Shown here: positions 19,740 through 29,875 of the stretch, piece by piece | Layout: every line of letters begins with the position of its first letter | How positions within the stretch are numbered: the stretch's first letter is position 1 | From: Candidatus Contendibacter sp. | GTDB taxonomy: Bacteria > Pseudomonadota > Gammaproteobacteria > Competibacterales > Competibacteraceae | Direction: 5' to 3' | DNA: 64,000 nt | Assembly: GCA_029624675.1 (NCBI GenBank) | Contig: JARSSP010000021.1 | Coordinates: 1 to 64,000, forward strand | Program-made: the position numbers and the translations under genes | Notes under the pieces: model-generated | The model's database searches: none | Told to the model about the DNA's origin: nothing | The model's input: only the letters and a program-made list of their open reading frames with translations

Positions 19740-20243
19740 ATGCCGATCGACATTCGCAAGATCAAGAAGCTGATCGAGCTGCTTGAATCCTCCGCCGTGG
19801 CCGAAATCGAGATCAAGGAAGGCGAGGACTCGGTGCGCATCAGCCGCCATCCTCAAAGCGGCGCTTCGGTCATGATGCCCGCGCAACCGCTGTGGGCCGC
19901 GCCCGCCGCCGCCTACGGGTTTGCCCCTCCCTCGCCCGCCCCGCCGGTTCCTCCGTCGTTCGCGCCACCCGCCCCGCCGGCGCCGGCCGCGAACATCGAT
20001 GCGATTCAGGACCACGCGCTGCGCTCGCCGATGGTCGGCACCTTCTACCGTTCCGCTACGCCGGGCGGCAAGCCGTTGATCGAAATCGGCCAGCATGTCA
20101 AGGTCGGCGACCCGGTCTGCATCATCGAGGCGATGAAGATGTTCAACCAGATTGAGGCCGACCGCGCGGGCACGGTGGCCCGCATCCTGGCCGAGAACGG
20201 CCAGCCGGTCGAATACGACCAGCCGCTGCTGGTGATTGAATAG
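19740..20243 (+). CDS. accB: biotin carboxyl carrier protein of acetyl-CoA carboxylase
   Basis: BCCP carries biotin between the carboxylase and carboxyltransferase of acetyl-CoA carboxylase, the committed step of fatty acid synthesis. The ATG at 19740 gives 167 residues. [12 protein letters not shown] at the N-terminus is followed by a proline/alanine-rich linker and the biotinyl domain with EAMKM, in which K133 is the biotin lysine. It is the middle gene of aroQ-accB-accC. Confidence 0.97.
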   Translation: MPIDIRKIKKLIELLESSAVAEIEIKEGEDSVRISRHPQSGASVMMPAQPLWAAPAAAYGFAPPSPAPPVPPSFAPPAPPAPAANIDAIQDHALRSPMVGTFYRSATPGGKPLIEIGQHVKVGDPVCIIEAMKMFNQIEADRAGTVARILAENGQPVEYDQPLLVIE

Positions 20244-20250
20244 CCGCGCC

Positions 20251-21597
20251 ATGCTCGAAAAGATCGTCATCGCCAATCGCGGCGAAATCGCCCTGCGGAT
20301 CCTGCGCGCCTGCCGGGAACTGGGCATCCGCACCGTCGCCGTGCATTCCACGGTGGATCGGGAACTGAAGCACGTGCGGCTGGCCGACGAAACGGTCTGC
20401 ATCGGCCCGCCGGCAGCCGCTGACAGCTATCTGAACATGCCGGCGATCATCAGCGCCGCCGAGGTGACCGACGCGGTGGCGATTCATCCCGGCTACGGCT
20501 TCCTGTCGGAAAACGCCGATTTCGCCGAGCGGGTCGAACAAAGCGGCTTCATCTTCATCGGCCCCCGCCCGGACACCATCCGGCTGATGGGCGACAAGGT
20601 TTCGGCGATCCGGGCGATGAAGGAGGCCGGCGTACCCTGCGTGCCGGGTTCCGACGGGCCACTGGGCGACAATGGTCAGGAAATTCTGCGGATCGCCCGC
20701 GACATCGGCTATCCGGTCATCATCAAGGCGGCGGGCGGCGGCGGCGGGCGCGGAATGCGGGTGGTCCACGGCGAGGCTGCGCTGCTGACCACCCTCGACC
20801 TGACGCGCAGCGAGGCCAACGCGGCTTTCGGCAACTCGACCGTGTACATGGAAAAATACCTGGATCATCCCCGCCATGTGGAAATCCAGGTATTGGCTGA
20901 TACCCACGGTCACGCCATCCACCTGGGCGAGCGCGACTGCTCGATGCAACGCCGCCATCAGAAAGTCATCGAGGAAGCGCCGGCGCCCGGCGTCGGCGCC
21001 GACCAGCGCCGCCGCATCGGTCAGCTCTGCATCGAGGCATGCCAGCGCATCGGCTATCGCGGCGCGGGCACTTTCGAATTCCTGTACCAGGACGGCGAGT
21101 TCTACTTCATCGAAATGAACACCCGGGTTCAGGTTGAGCACCCGGTGACCGAACTGATCACCGGGGTGGACATCGTCAAGGAACAGTTGCGCATCGCCGC
21201 CGGCGAGCCACTCAGCTACCGCCAGGATCAAATCCGCATCCACGGCCACGCCCTCGAATGCCGGCTGAACGCCGAGGATCCGGATACCTTCGTTCCCTCG
21301 CCGGGCACGATCACCCAGTACCACTCACCGGGCGGGCCCGGCGTTCGGGTGGATTCCCATCTTTATAATGGTTACCGGGTGCCGCCGAACTATGATTCAA
21401 TGGTGGGCAAGTTGATCGCCCACGGCGAAACCCGCGCCGCCGCCATCGCCCGAATGCGCAACGCCCTGGCCGAACTGGTGATCGAGGGGATCAAGACCAA
21501 CGCTCCCCTGCATCGGCGCATCCTCAACGACGCCCGGTTCATCGCTGGCGGCACTGACATTCACTATCTGGAACGGCAATTGCTCAAAGTCCACTGA
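20251..21597 (+). CDS. accC: biotin carboxylase subunit of acetyl-CoA carboxylase
   Basis: AccC carboxylates the biotin of AccB using ATP and bicarbonate. I chose the ATG at 20251 ([17 protein letters not shown]), which gives 448 residues and the canonical N-terminus. The glycine-rich ATP loop ([12 protein letters not shown]), the [15 protein letters not shown] block and the [16 protein letters not shown] metal-binding block are all present. It starts seven bases after accB. Confidence 0.98.
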   Translation: MLEKIVIANRGEIALRILRACRELGIRTVAVHSTVDRELKHVRLADETVCIGPPAAADSYLNMPAIISAAEVTDAVAIHPGYGFLSENADFAERVEQSGFIFIGPRPDTIRLMGDKVSAIRAMKEAGVPCVPGSDGPLGDNGQEILRIARDIGYPVIIKAAGGGGGRGMRVVHGEAALLTTLDLTRSEANAAFGNSTVYMEKYLDHPRHVEIQVLADTHGHAIHLGERDCSMQRRHQKVIEEAPAPGVGADQRRRIGQLCIEACQRIGYRGAGTFEFLYQDGEFYFIEMNTRVQVEHPVTELITGVDIVKEQLRIAAGEPLSYRQDQIRIHGHALECRLNAEDPDTFVPSPGTITQYHSPGGPGVRVDSHLYNGYRVPPNYDSMVGKLIAHGETRAAAIARMRNALAELVIEGIKTNAPLHRRILNDARFIAGGTDIHYLERQLLKVH

Positions 21598-21639
21598 CCG
21601 GTTCCGCGCAATTGAAGCGCGACGGTCCAAGAACAGGAG

Positions 21640-21680
21640 CGCCATTCGCACCTTCAGGGTTTTTCGTACCTTCCGTGAAC
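21640..21680. repeat. possible second copy of the TTCCGTG-type dispersed repeat
   Basis: The accC-prmA spacer reads CACCTTCAGGG, TTTTTCG, ACCTTCCGTG, a weaker relative of the 4340-4410 repeat. The link rests on short similar words only and could be chance. Confidence 0.25.
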
Positions 21681-21690
21681 AATACATCCC

Positions 21691-22602
21691 ATGCGCGATC
21701 CCACCACCGCCCCCTGGTTGCAACTGACGCTCGAAGCCATCGACCATGCTCCCGAGCAACTGGAAGACGCCCTGCTGCAAGCTGGCGCGCTGGCGGTGAC
21801 GCTGGAGGACGCCAGCGACCAGCCGGTGCTGGAGCCAGCGCCGGGTGAAACTCCGCTGTGGGCGCATACCCGCGTCACCGGCCTGTTCGATGCCCAAACC
21901 GATATCGAGGTGATCAAGGGACAATTGCGCTGCTTCCTGCACGCTTCTCCCCTGCCGGAATGTCGGCTGACCGCGTTGGAGGAGCGGGACTGGGTGCGCG
22001 CTTGGATGGACCATTTCCACCCGATGCGGTTTGGCCAGCGGCTCTGGATTTGCCCGACCGGGCAGACGCCACCCAACCCTCAAGCGATCAACGTCCGGCT
22101 GGACCCCGGACTGGCCTTCGGCACCGGCACCCACCCCACCACCGCGCTGTGTCTGGAATGGCTGGATGGCGCGGACCTGTCAGGAAAAACCATGCTGGAT
22201 TACGGTTGCGGTTCCGGAATCCTGGCCATCGCCGCCGCCAAGCTGGGCGCGCGCCGGGTCTGGGCGGTGGATATCGATTCCCAAGCATTGTTGGCCAGCG
22301 ATGATAACGCCGCTGAAAACGAGGTCGAGGACCGCATCGAATTGACTAGCCCCGCTGGCCTGCCGGAGGCGTTGCGCGTGGATATCCTGCTGGCCAATAT
22401 TCTGGCCGGGGTGCTGGTGCGACTGGCGCCAGTTTTTGGCCAATGGGTCAAACCCGGCGGCTGGCTGGTGCTGTCCGGTATTCTCGAATCGCACGCCGAC
22501 ACGGTGCGAACCGCCTTCAATGGCGATTTTACCTTTGGTCCCGACCGGCAACGGGAGGATTGGGTGTTGCTGGCGGGTATCCGGCGGGGAACGGTGGGAT
22601 AA
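21691..22602 (+). CDS. prmA: ribosomal protein L11 methyltransferase
   Basis: PrmA trimethylates ribosomal protein L11 using S-adenosylmethionine. The 303 residues match the family. The N-terminal substrate domain is followed by LDPGLAFGTGTHPTT, the methyl-donor motif LDYGCGSGILAIAAAKLG and LANILAGVLV. It lies downstream of accC, as in many gammaproteobacteria. Confidence 0.96.
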   Translation: MRDPTTAPWLQLTLEAIDHAPEQLEDALLQAGALAVTLEDASDQPVLEPAPGETPLWAHTRVTGLFDAQTDIEVIKGQLRCFLHASPLPECRLTALEERDWVRAWMDHFHPMRFGQRLWICPTGQTPPNPQAINVRLDPGLAFGTGTHPTTALCLEWLDGADLSGKTMLDYGCGSGILAIAAAKLGARRVWAVDIDSQALLASDDNAAENEVEDRIELTSPAGLPEALRVDILLANILAGVLVRLAPVFGQWVKPGGWLVLSGILESHADTVRTAFNGDFTFGPDRQREDWVLLAGIRRGTVG

Positions 22603-22605
22603 CCG

Positions 22606-22625
22606 CATCCCATCGTGGTGGGATG
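22606..22625. terminator. hairpin between convergent prmA and response regulator genes
   Basis: A 7-bp inverted repeat (CATCCCA / TGGGATG, 6-base loop) starts four bases after the prmA stop. No T-tract follows, so intrinsic termination is doubtful. A second palindrome (GCCGGAC / GTCCGGC) lies about ten bases further on. Confidence 0.3.
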
Positions 22626-22705
22626 AGCGCCGCCGAACGCCGGACGGTCCGGCGAGTTCAAGAACCGCTGGCGAAAGACATCACCAGCGGCGGGTGCATG
22701 ATCGA

Positions 22706-23872
22706 TCAGAACACGTTGAAACCGCGTAGCAGAGCGACAATCGCCCCCAGCGCGGCAATGATCGCCACAATCAGGGCGACGCCACCTCCTGATCCGCCTC
22801 TTTGAGCCGTCAGATTGGTCGAGGCCTGTTGCACGGTGCGCTCGGCGGTTTCCCGGGCGATGGTCTCGATCACGGGTTGGATTCCAGAGCGAACCACCTG
22901 GATGATCTGCTGTTTGAACTCCGGCGTTCCGGTGATCATGCCCAGCGTTTCCCGAGTCTTGTTACCGACCTGCTCGTCAATCTGTTTGAGCAGTTCATCC
23001 CGATTGATTTCCAGACCGCGGGCAACGTTGCGCTGGGAAACTCCTTCGCTGACTTCGCGGGCGGCTTGTTCGGCCACCGCCCGGGCGCTTTCCTGAGCGG
23101 CGGTGCGCGCGGTCTTCTCGGCGGTGCCGCGGGCGATTTCGGTGGCGACCTGCTTGGCGGCCTCCTGCGCGGCCCGCACCGCCGCATGCGCCGCTCGTCG
23201 CCCCAAGTCCTCGGCCACGCCACGCGCGGTTTGCAGGGCAATTTCCCGCGTCAGGTTGGGCACCAACTCCTGAATAAGATCGCGGGACACCTTTTCGGCG
23301 GCCGCCCAGGCCGCGCGTTCCGCGACTTGCTCGACCGCGCCAGTGGAAACAGCAGCGACCTCGGCGACTGGGGCGGTGATCGGCGCCGCCGTGGGCGGCG
23401 GAGCGGGCGGAGCGGGCGGAGGCGGGGGAGGCGCTTTTTCGACCACGGTGGGCTTCATCGGCGTCGGCGGCGCGACAGGCGCTTCCACCGCGATGGCCAC
23501 GACGCCCTCGTCGACCATGCGCAACACTTCGTCAAGCTGTTCCCGTGTGTAGGGTTTGGACAGAAAGCCGACCGCGCCGCTGTTCTTAGCGTCTCGCTTG
23601 TCCTCGTCGGTGGCGTTGGCGGAACACATGACGATGGGCGGTGAACCCTGAAGCTTCTGGCTGGTGACGGTTCGGCTGGTTTCGAAACCGTCCATCCCAG
23701 GCATCATGACATCCATGAAGATAATGTCGGGTTTCTTGGTGTCCAGGTATTTGATGCAATCCTCACCCGATCCGACCCAATCGACCTCGACGCCGCGGTC
23801 GAGCAACAGCTTGCGCAAGGTTGCATGGGCTACCTTGGAATCGTCCACCACCAGCGCCTTTTTGATATTCAT
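22706..23872 (-). CDS. tail-anchored response regulator with long alanine-rich helical region
   Basis: The 388-residue protein starts with a complete CheY-like receiver domain: acidic pair at D10-D11, phospho-acceptor D54 in FMDVMMPGMDG, and K in LSKPYT. A proline-rich linker (about 130-165, including a run of six prolines) follows. Residues about 170-365 are rich in alanine, glutamate and arginine and look like long amphipathic helix or coiled coil (repeating AAR, TAR, AAQE words). The C-terminus is one hydrophobic segment (VALIVAIIAALGAIVALL) with a short tail. No DNA-binding or enzymatic output domain is visible. It stands alone, with no histidine kinase next to it. Function unknown; a membrane-tethered signalling scaffold is possible. 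Confidence 0.8.
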   Translation of the reverse strand: MNIKKALVVDDSKVAHATLRKLLLDRGVEVDWVGSGEDCIKYLDTKKPDIIFMDVMMPGMDGFETSRTVTSQKLQGSPPIVMCSANATDEDKRDAKNSGAVGFLSKPYTREQLDEVLRMVDEGVVAIAVEAPVAPPTPMKPTVVEKAPPPPPPAPPAPPPTAAPITAPVAEVAAVSTGAVEQVAERAAWAAAEKVSRDLIQELVPNLTREIALQTARGVAEDLGRRAAHAAVRAAQEAAKQVATEIARGTAEKTARTAAQESARAVAEQAAREVSEGVSQRNVARGLEINRDELLKQIDEQVGNKTRETLGMITGTPEFKQQIIQVVRSGIQPVIETIARETAERTVQQASTNLTAQRGGSGGGVALIVAIIAALGAIVALLRGFNVF

Positions 23873-24239
23873 GCAGGCCTCCTACGGCATGATAAGCGTT
23901 GTTCCACGCGATGCATCGCGGTTCCAGACCGTTCAACTGATTTTGATCGGCGGCGGTCTCCAACGGACCATGTGAAGACTACGACCAAGCTCGTCGAGCC
24001 ATCGGCGCGGGATGTGCGAGTCAGGCGCGCGAGCCCCATCCAATCCACAATTAAGAATACTCTAAGCCAAATCCCTCCGGGGAACCATGTCATGAAAAGA
24101 ACCCGGATCGCGCAGCGTGGAAGATTCGCTATCTCTTCTAGTGGGCCGCCACAAAAATTTTGATAGGTTCTCGTTCCCGCGCTCCAGCGTGGGCGTCCCC
24201 GACCTGTCAGAACTTATGCGTCAATCTCCACTTGTTCGC
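23873..24239. other. 367-base intergenic region with a REP-like palindrome
   Basis: This gap lies between the response regulator start and the secF stop. I see no convincing coding frame. It must hold the promoter of the response regulator gene, but I could not pick a clear box. At 24176-24194 the sequence CCCGCGCTCCAGCGTGGG is a palindrome resembling short repeats dispersed in many proteobacteria. Confidence 0.5.
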
Positions 24240-25181
24240 TCAAGGTCGGTCGTCCACCGCATCGCGGGTTCGCGGCGACAGGTCTTCGCGACTGATGCCC
24301 AAATACAGGGCGCTGGCGCTGGCGATGTAGATGGACGAATACGTGCCCACCACGATGCCGACGATCATGGCGACCGAAAAACCGTGCATGACCACACCGC
24401 CAAAGAAATACAGCACAATCACTGACAGCAGGGTGACGAAACTGGTCATGATGGTGCGCGACAGGGTCTCATTGATCGACAGATTCATGATCTCCATCGC
24501 CGAGCCCTTGCGCCGCTTGCGGAAATTCTCACGGATCCGATCCAGCACCACCACGGTGTCGTTAACGGAGTAGCCAATCACCGCCAGCACCGCCGCCAAC
24601 ACCGTCAGGTCGAATTCGATCTGGAACAGCGAAAACCAGCCGACAGTGAAAACCACGTCGTGGACGGTGGCGGCGATGGTGCCGACCGCCAGTCGCCACT
24701 CAAAGCGGAACATGACGTAGATCAGGATGCCCGCCAGCGCGCCCAGCGCCGCCAACCCCCCCTGTTCCACCAGTTCCTGGCCCACTTGCGGCCCGACGAA
24801 CTCCGCCCGCGCCAACGTGGCCCCAGCGCCACCCTCGACGGCTTGCAGGGCGTGCAACACATCGTTACTCAGGGTGGCGGCGTTGCGTTGTCCATCCTGG
24901 GGCGGAATGCGGATCAACACGTCCCGCGAGGTGCCGAAGTGCTGGGTTTGGGCATCACCGAAGCCAGCCTTGGCCAGAGTTTCGCGGACCTTGGGGATTT
25001 CCACCGGCTGTGGATACTGCACCTCGATCACCGTGCCACCAGTGAAGTCCAGGCCCAGGTTCATTCCCCGGATCAGCAGCGAGCCGACCGCGATCAGCAG
25101 CACGATGATGGACCAAGCCATCGCCACCTTGCGCCAGCGCAAAAAATCGATGTTGGTGTTGTAAAGACTGAATCGTCCCAT
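24240..25181 (-). CDS. secF: protein translocase subunit SecF
   Basis: SecF works with SecD to pull secreted proteins out of SecYEG using the proton gradient. The 313-residue protein has six membrane segments; the first is followed by GLDFTGGTVIEV, the family signature. Conserved VIGYSVNDTVVVLDRIREN and the ETLSRTIMTS block are present. It starts 18 bases after the secD stop. Confidence 0.97.
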   Translation of the reverse strand: MGRFSLYNTNIDFLRWRKVAMAWSIIVLLIAVGSLLIRGMNLGLDFTGGTVIEVQYPQPVEIPKVRETLAKAGFGDAQTQHFGTSRDVLIRIPPQDGQRNAATLSNDVLHALQAVEGGAGATLARAEFVGPQVGQELVEQGGLAALGALAGILIYVMFRFEWRLAVGTIAATVHDVVFTVGWFSLFQIEFDLTVLAAVLAVIGYSVNDTVVVLDRIRENFRKRRKGSAMEIMNLSINETLSRTIMTSFVTLLSVIVLYFFGGVVMHGFSVAMIVGIVVGTYSSIYIASASALYLGISREDLSPRTRDAVDDRP

Positions 25182-25199
25182 AACCCTGTCCCGCTCCGT

Positions 25200-27071
25200 T
25201 CAGACGGTCAGTTTTTGCAGCTTGCGGCCGCCATAGATGAGATTGACCAGCGCCCGCGAACCGGTGACCGCCGTGAACATTGAGGTCACGATGCCGATGC
25301 TGAGCGTGACCGCGAAGCCCTTGATCGGGCCGGTGCCGAAGCCGAACAGCATGATGGCCGCGATCAGGGTGGTCAGGTTGGAGTCGAGGATGGTGTCGAA
25401 GGCCCGGTCGAAGCCGGCGTGAATCGCCGCCTGCGGGCTGTTGCCGTTGCGCAATTCTTCACGGATGCGCTCGTAGATCAGCACGTTGGCGTCCACCGCC
25501 ATGCCCATGGTCAACACGATGCCGGCAATGCCAGGCAGGGTAAGCGTGGCCTGCAGCATCGACAACGCGGCGATCAGCAACACCACGTTGGCGGCCAGCG
25601 CGGCGGTGGCGATCAGGCCAAAGTTCTTGTAGCGCCAGGTCATGAACGCGGCGATGACCAACAGGGCGATCACGGCGGCGCGGAAGCCCTGGGCGATGTT
25701 TTCCTTGCCGGCGCTGGGACCGACCGTGCGTTCCTCGATGATCTCGATGGGACTGGCCAGCGCCCCGGCCCGCAGCAGCAGCGCCAAATCGCGGGCCTCG
25801 CGGGTGCTGTCCAGACCGGTGATCTGGAAACGGCGGCTCAGTCGATCACGGATGGTGGCGACGTTGATCACTTCCTCGACGGCGTAGGCGGTTTTTTTCA
25901 ATTCACCGTCCACCCGCTTGGTCTCGGTCTTGTTCTCGATGAACACCACGCCCATGCGCTTGCCGATGTTGTCTTTGGTGGCATCTTCCATACGCTTGGC
26001 GCCCTTGCCGTCCAGGGTGACGTACACCGCCGGCCCGCCGCTTTGTTGATCGATCCCGGAAGCGGCATCGACGATGGAATCGCCGGTCAGCATCACCCGC
26101 TTTTGCAGCAGCACCGGTCGGCCGTTACGGTCCTTGTAAAGCTTTGAGTTTACTGGAGCGCGACCGGCCGTGGCGGCCTGGTTCCAGTCGTTTTCCTCGT
26201 CCGCCAGGCGGAATTCCAGGGTAGCGGTGGCGCCGAGGATTTCCTTGGCGCGAGCGGTGTCCTGCACACCGGGCAGTTGCACCACGATGCGGTCGCTGCC
26301 CTGCTGCTGGATGATCGGCTCGGCCACGCCCAGTTCGTTGACCCGGTTGCGCAGGGTGGTGATGTTCTGCTGCAAGGCGAAGTCGCGCTTTTCCTTGATC
26401 TCGCGCTCGCCAAGGGTCAGCCTCAGGCTTAACGGATCGGGCTCGCTCTGTTGCAGGTTCGGCAGTTGCTTGCGCAGCGCCTGAGCGGCCTTGTTGCGTT
26501 CAGCCTCGCCCTTGAATTCCACCTGTACGCCACCGGCCGCGGCGCGGCCCACCGAGGCATATTGCACTTTCTCATTGCGCAACTGGACGCGAATCTCATC
26601 GACATAGCCATCCTCGATCTGTTTGAGGGTGGCGTCCATGTCCACCTGCATCAGGAAATGCACGCCGCCGCGCAGGTCAAGGCCCAGATACATCGGATTC
26701 AGGCCCATGGCCCGCAGGAAGCCCGGCGCCGACGAGGCCAGGTTCAAGGCGACGATGTAGTCGCGACCCAACCGATCCTTGAGGATGTCGGCGGCCTTGA
26801 GTTGCACTTCGGTGTCGGGGAAGCGGATCAGCAGACGGCCGTCCTCCAGTTCCAACCGCTTGGGGGACAGCTTGTCGGCGTCGAGCAGGGCGGCGACCCG
26901 GTTTTGGAATGCCGCATCGATGGCGATGTTGGTCCGGGCGCCGGAAATCTGCACGGCGGGATCTTCGCCAAACAGGTTGGGCAACGCGAAGATCAGGCCC
27001 CACAGTACCACCAGGCCGATCAGCAGGTACTTCCACCAGGGATATTGATTGAGGGTGTACGGAGTGGACAT
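25200..27071 (-). CDS. secD: protein translocase subunit SecD
   Basis: SecD is the partner of SecF in the inner-membrane translocase. The 623-residue protein has one N-terminal membrane segment, LGLDLRGGVHFLMQVD near residue 130, a large periplasmic domain and five C-terminal membrane segments including GMAVDANVLIYERIREE. It lies between yajC and secF in the usual order. Confidence 0.97.
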   Translation of the reverse strand: MSTPYTLNQYPWWKYLLIGLVVLWGLIFALPNLFGEDPAVQISGARTNIAIDAAFQNRVAALLDADKLSPKRLELEDGRLLIRFPDTEVQLKAADILKDRLGRDYIVALNLASSAPGFLRAMGLNPMYLGLDLRGGVHFLMQVDMDATLKQIEDGYVDEIRVQLRNEKVQYASVGRAAAGGVQVEFKGEAERNKAAQALRKQLPNLQQSEPDPLSLRLTLGEREIKEKRDFALQQNITTLRNRVNELGVAEPIIQQQGSDRIVVQLPGVQDTARAKEILGATATLEFRLADEENDWNQAATAGRAPVNSKLYKDRNGRPVLLQKRVMLTGDSIVDAASGIDQQSGGPAVYVTLDGKGAKRMEDATKDNIGKRMGVVFIENKTETKRVDGELKKTAYAVEEVINVATIRDRLSRRFQITGLDSTREARDLALLLRAGALASPIEIIEERTVGPSAGKENIAQGFRAAVIALLVIAAFMTWRYKNFGLIATAALAANVVLLIAALSMLQATLTLPGIAGIVLTMGMAVDANVLIYERIREELRNGNSPQAAIHAGFDRAFDTILDSNLTTLIAAIMLFGFGTGPIKGFAVTLSIGIVTSMFTAVTGSRALVNLIYGGRKLQKLTV

Positions 27072-27117
27072 GACGCAGCGGTTCCCGCCAGGCGCCGGGC
27101 GGCGCGCTGGTGCTGGA

Positions 27118-27468
27118 TTAGAGATTGCCCTTGTAGGTGCCCTTGGGCATCAACGATCCCACGGAAGCCTTTTGAATTTTGATCTGCACGCCTTCGGCGA
27201 TTTCCACCTGCATGAAGTTTTCGCCGATCTCGGTGACGCGGCCCAGCACGCCGCCGCCGGTAACGATTTCGTCGCCCTTTTTGAGCCCCTCGACCATCTG
27301 CTTGTGCTCCTTGGCGCGCTTGGTCTGGGGGCGAATCAGCAGGAAGTAGAACGCCGCGATCAGGATGATCGGGAACAGCAGGTTCATCAAACCCATCTCG
27401 GCGCCGCCAGGGGCGCCGCCGGTCTGGGCCAAGGCGGCGGGGACCAGGAAATTCAGAATACTTTCCAT
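27118..27468 (-). CDS. yajC: preprotein translocase accessory subunit YajC
   Basis: I chose the ATG at 27468, which has a GAGG ribosome binding site, rather than an upstream in-frame start that adds nine residues. The 116-residue protein has one membrane segment (LLFPIILIAAFYFLLIRPQ), then KRAKEHKQMVEGLKKGDEIVTGGGVLG, which is typical of YajC. The tgt and queA genes that usually precede it are absent here; pbpC lies upstream instead. Confidence 0.95.
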   Translation of the reverse strand: MESILNFLVPAALAQTGGAPGGAEMGLMNLLFPIILIAAFYFLLIRPQTKRAKEHKQMVEGLKKGDEIVTGGGVLGRVTEIGENFMQVEIAEGVQIKIQKASVGSLMPKGTYKGNL

Positions 27469-27712
27469 GCAAGTGCCTCGTTGAGTGTTCGCCACGCTTT
27501 GGAGTCATGCGGAGAAGCACCACCGTCCATGTCGACGGTTGGAACAGCGCGGTGCGGGGCGATGGGAGCCATTGTCAAAGGCCGGCATTATACACGGGCG
27601 ATGAAACTTGCCCGCGTTTTTCATGAAACCCGCCGCGATTCTCCCCGGCGGGGGCGTTCGAATGGCCGGTCTGGAACGACTGCCGCCCAAGTCGGGAAAG
27701 GTGATTCGACCT

Positions 27713-29872
27713 TCATTCGCCCCGATCGATCCAGGCTTCGGCGCTGGCGGTCTGGCCCACCTGATCCAGCACGGTGATTCGGACCAGCCCCACGCCATCG
27801 GGCGACCAGAACGCGTCCCGTCGCCACGGGTCCGTCGTCAGCGGCCGACCGTTTACCAGCCAGCGCAGTGGCCTGACCCCGCCCTTCGCCGCTAGCGGCA
27901 GTTCGGCCAGCGCGCCGCCGCGTTCCGGCAATTCCACCGTCGAGCCGGCCACGGGGAAGGTGAGGGTCAGCGGCGGGATATTGACCGTTTCCACCGCCGG
28001 CCGGGTACGGAAGTAGCGCAACCGCTCCGGCAACTGGTCGCGGCCGACCTGAAGAACGCCCGGGGGCGGGACGGTCGGTCGAGACACCGGTTCCGGTAGC
28101 AGGTCGAATACCCGAAACAGCAGCGGCGCGGCGGTGTTGCGGCCATAGTGGCCCGGGCTGGGCGAGCCGTCCGGCCGGCCAACCCAGACGCCTACCGTGT
28201 AGTCGGGGTCGAAACCCAGGGCCCAGGCGTCGCGGAACCCGTAGGAGGTACCGGTCTTATGGGCGATGGCGCGCGGCCGGGCGACGCTGGCCGGCCCCAC
28301 CGCGTTTTGCGGGATCGGTCCATGGCGCAGGATATCCCCCAAATACCAACAGGCCGCTCCCGAAAGCAAGCGCTGACTGGACGCCTCGGAATCGGCGGGA
28401 CCGAACCGCAACGGCGCCACCCCGCCGCCGTTGGCGAAACCGGCATACAGCGTCACCAGTTCCTCCAGGGTCATGCCGACGCCACCGAGCGCCAACGGCA
28501 ATCCCGGTCGGGGATGGGCCATGCTCCAGTGTAAGGGCAAACCGACCTCGCGCAGCCGCGCCGCCAGCCGTGCCGGTCCCACCTGCTCCAACACCGCCAC
28601 CGCCGGGATGTTCAACGACTGTTGCAGGGCTTCGCGCACCGTCAATTGCCCAGCGTAGGTATTGCGGAAATTGGTGGGACTGTAGTCGCCAAAGCGGGCG
28701 GGTACATCTTCGATCAAGGTTTCGGGATGAATCAGTAGATCGTCGAAGCCGAGACCGTAGACCAACGGCTTCAGGGTCGAACCCGGCGAGCGTACGGCCC
28801 GGATCATGTCCACTTGCCCGGCGCGGCGCGGATCGCGGAAATCGCTGGCGCCGACATAGGCCAGTACCCGTCGGTCGCGGTGCGCGACCACCAGAATCGC
28901 CAGGCTGCTTTCCGGCTCCAGTGTGGACTGCTGTTGGCGAGCCAGCGTTTCCAGAATCTGCTGCAAGCCCCGGTCGATGAAAGTGAGGTGTAGGGCCGTG
29001 CCTAGTCGGGCAGTTCGCAGCCGGTCGGTGAGATGCGGGGCCAGGAAAGGCAAGGGATGCCATCGGATCGGCAACGGCTCCTGGCGGGCCTCCTCGACCT
29101 GCTGTCCGGTCAGCACGCCAAGCTGGCCCATGCGCGTCAGCACCTTGTCGCGCGCCGCCCGCGCCCGGTCGGGAAAGCGATCCGGCCGCAGCCGCGACGG
29201 CGCCTGCGGCAACACCACCAGCAGGGCCGCTTCCGCCACCGTCAACCGGGTCGGCTCCTTGCCGAACCAGGCCAGCGCGCCCGCGCGGACTCCTTCCAGA
29301 TTGCCACCGAACGGCGCCAGCGTCAGGTAGAAACCGAGAATCTCGTCCTTGACGTGGCGCCGTTCCAGTTGCAGAGCGCGCAGCATTTCACCCAGCTTGC
29401 CGGTCAGATCGCGCTTGTGGGGCTCCAGCAATCGGGCTGCTTGCATGGTCAGGGTCGAGGCCCCCGACACGACTCGACCCTGGCGCAACCACTGTCCCAG
29501 CGCCCGCGCCGCCGCCAGCGGATCCACGCCGGGATGGGAGTCGAACCGCTGGTCCTCGTAAGCCTGCAGCATCCGCAGGTAAATTGGATCAACATCCTCG
29601 GGCCGTGCTGGTAATCGCCAGACGCCCGGCGCCGTGGCGAACGCGCGCAGGATGCGGCCCTGACGGTCCAGCACCAGCGTCGAGACCTGGCGGATGCGAT
29701 CTAGCGGCGGCGGCAACGCCGCATCCAGCGCCAGCAGCAAACCGATCGCCGGGACCAACACCGCAAACCCGCCGACGATCCGCCGGGAAGGGCGAATGAA
29801 GCGACGGAGCCAGCGCACGAACAACCCCCCGAAGCACCCGCGGCCGCCCGCGCCACCCCGCTTTACGAGCAC
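27713..29872 (-). CDS. pbpC: penicillin-binding protein 1C
   Basis: PBP1C is a bifunctional peptidoglycan enzyme anchored in the inner membrane. The 719-residue protein has an N-terminal membrane segment, a GT51 glycosyltransferase domain (AYEDQRFDSHPGVDP near residue 108) and a transpeptidase domain. The latter has SxxK (STLK in SPGSTLKPLVYG), SLN and KTG (AHKTGTSYG). A C-terminal biPBP_C domain follows. The alpha-2-macroglobulin gene that often accompanies pbpC is not adjacent. The true start may be a few codons inside the open frame, since the first residues are glycine-rich. Confidence 0.92.
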   Translation of the reverse strand: MLVKRGGAGGRGCFGGLFVRWLRRFIRPSRRIVGGFAVLVPAIGLLLALDAALPPPLDRIRQVSTLVLDRQGRILRAFATAPGVWRLPARPEDVDPIYLRMLQAYEDQRFDSHPGVDPLAAARALGQWLRQGRVVSGASTLTMQAARLLEPHKRDLTGKLGEMLRALQLERRHVKDEILGFYLTLAPFGGNLEGVRAGALAWFGKEPTRLTVAEAALLVVLPQAPSRLRPDRFPDRARAARDKVLTRMGQLGVLTGQQVEEARQEPLPIRWHPLPFLAPHLTDRLRTARLGTALHLTFIDRGLQQILETLARQQQSTLEPESSLAILVVAHRDRRVLAYVGASDFRDPRRAGQVDMIRAVRSPGSTLKPLVYGLGFDDLLIHPETLIEDVPARFGDYSPTNFRNTYAGQLTVREALQQSLNIPAVAVLEQVGPARLAARLREVGLPLHWSMAHPRPGLPLALGGVGMTLEELVTLYAGFANGGGVAPLRFGPADSEASSQRLLSGAACWYLGDILRHGPIPQNAVGPASVARPRAIAHKTGTSYGFRDAWALGFDPDYTVGVWVGRPDGSPSPGHYGRNTAAPLLFRVFDLLPEPVSRPTVPPPGVLQVGRDQLPERLRYFRTRPAVETVNIPPLTLTFPVAGSTVELPERGGALAELPLAAKGGVRPLRWLVNGRPLTTDPWRRDAFWSPDGVGLVRITVLDQVGQTASAEAWIDRGE

Positions 29873-29875
29873 CGC

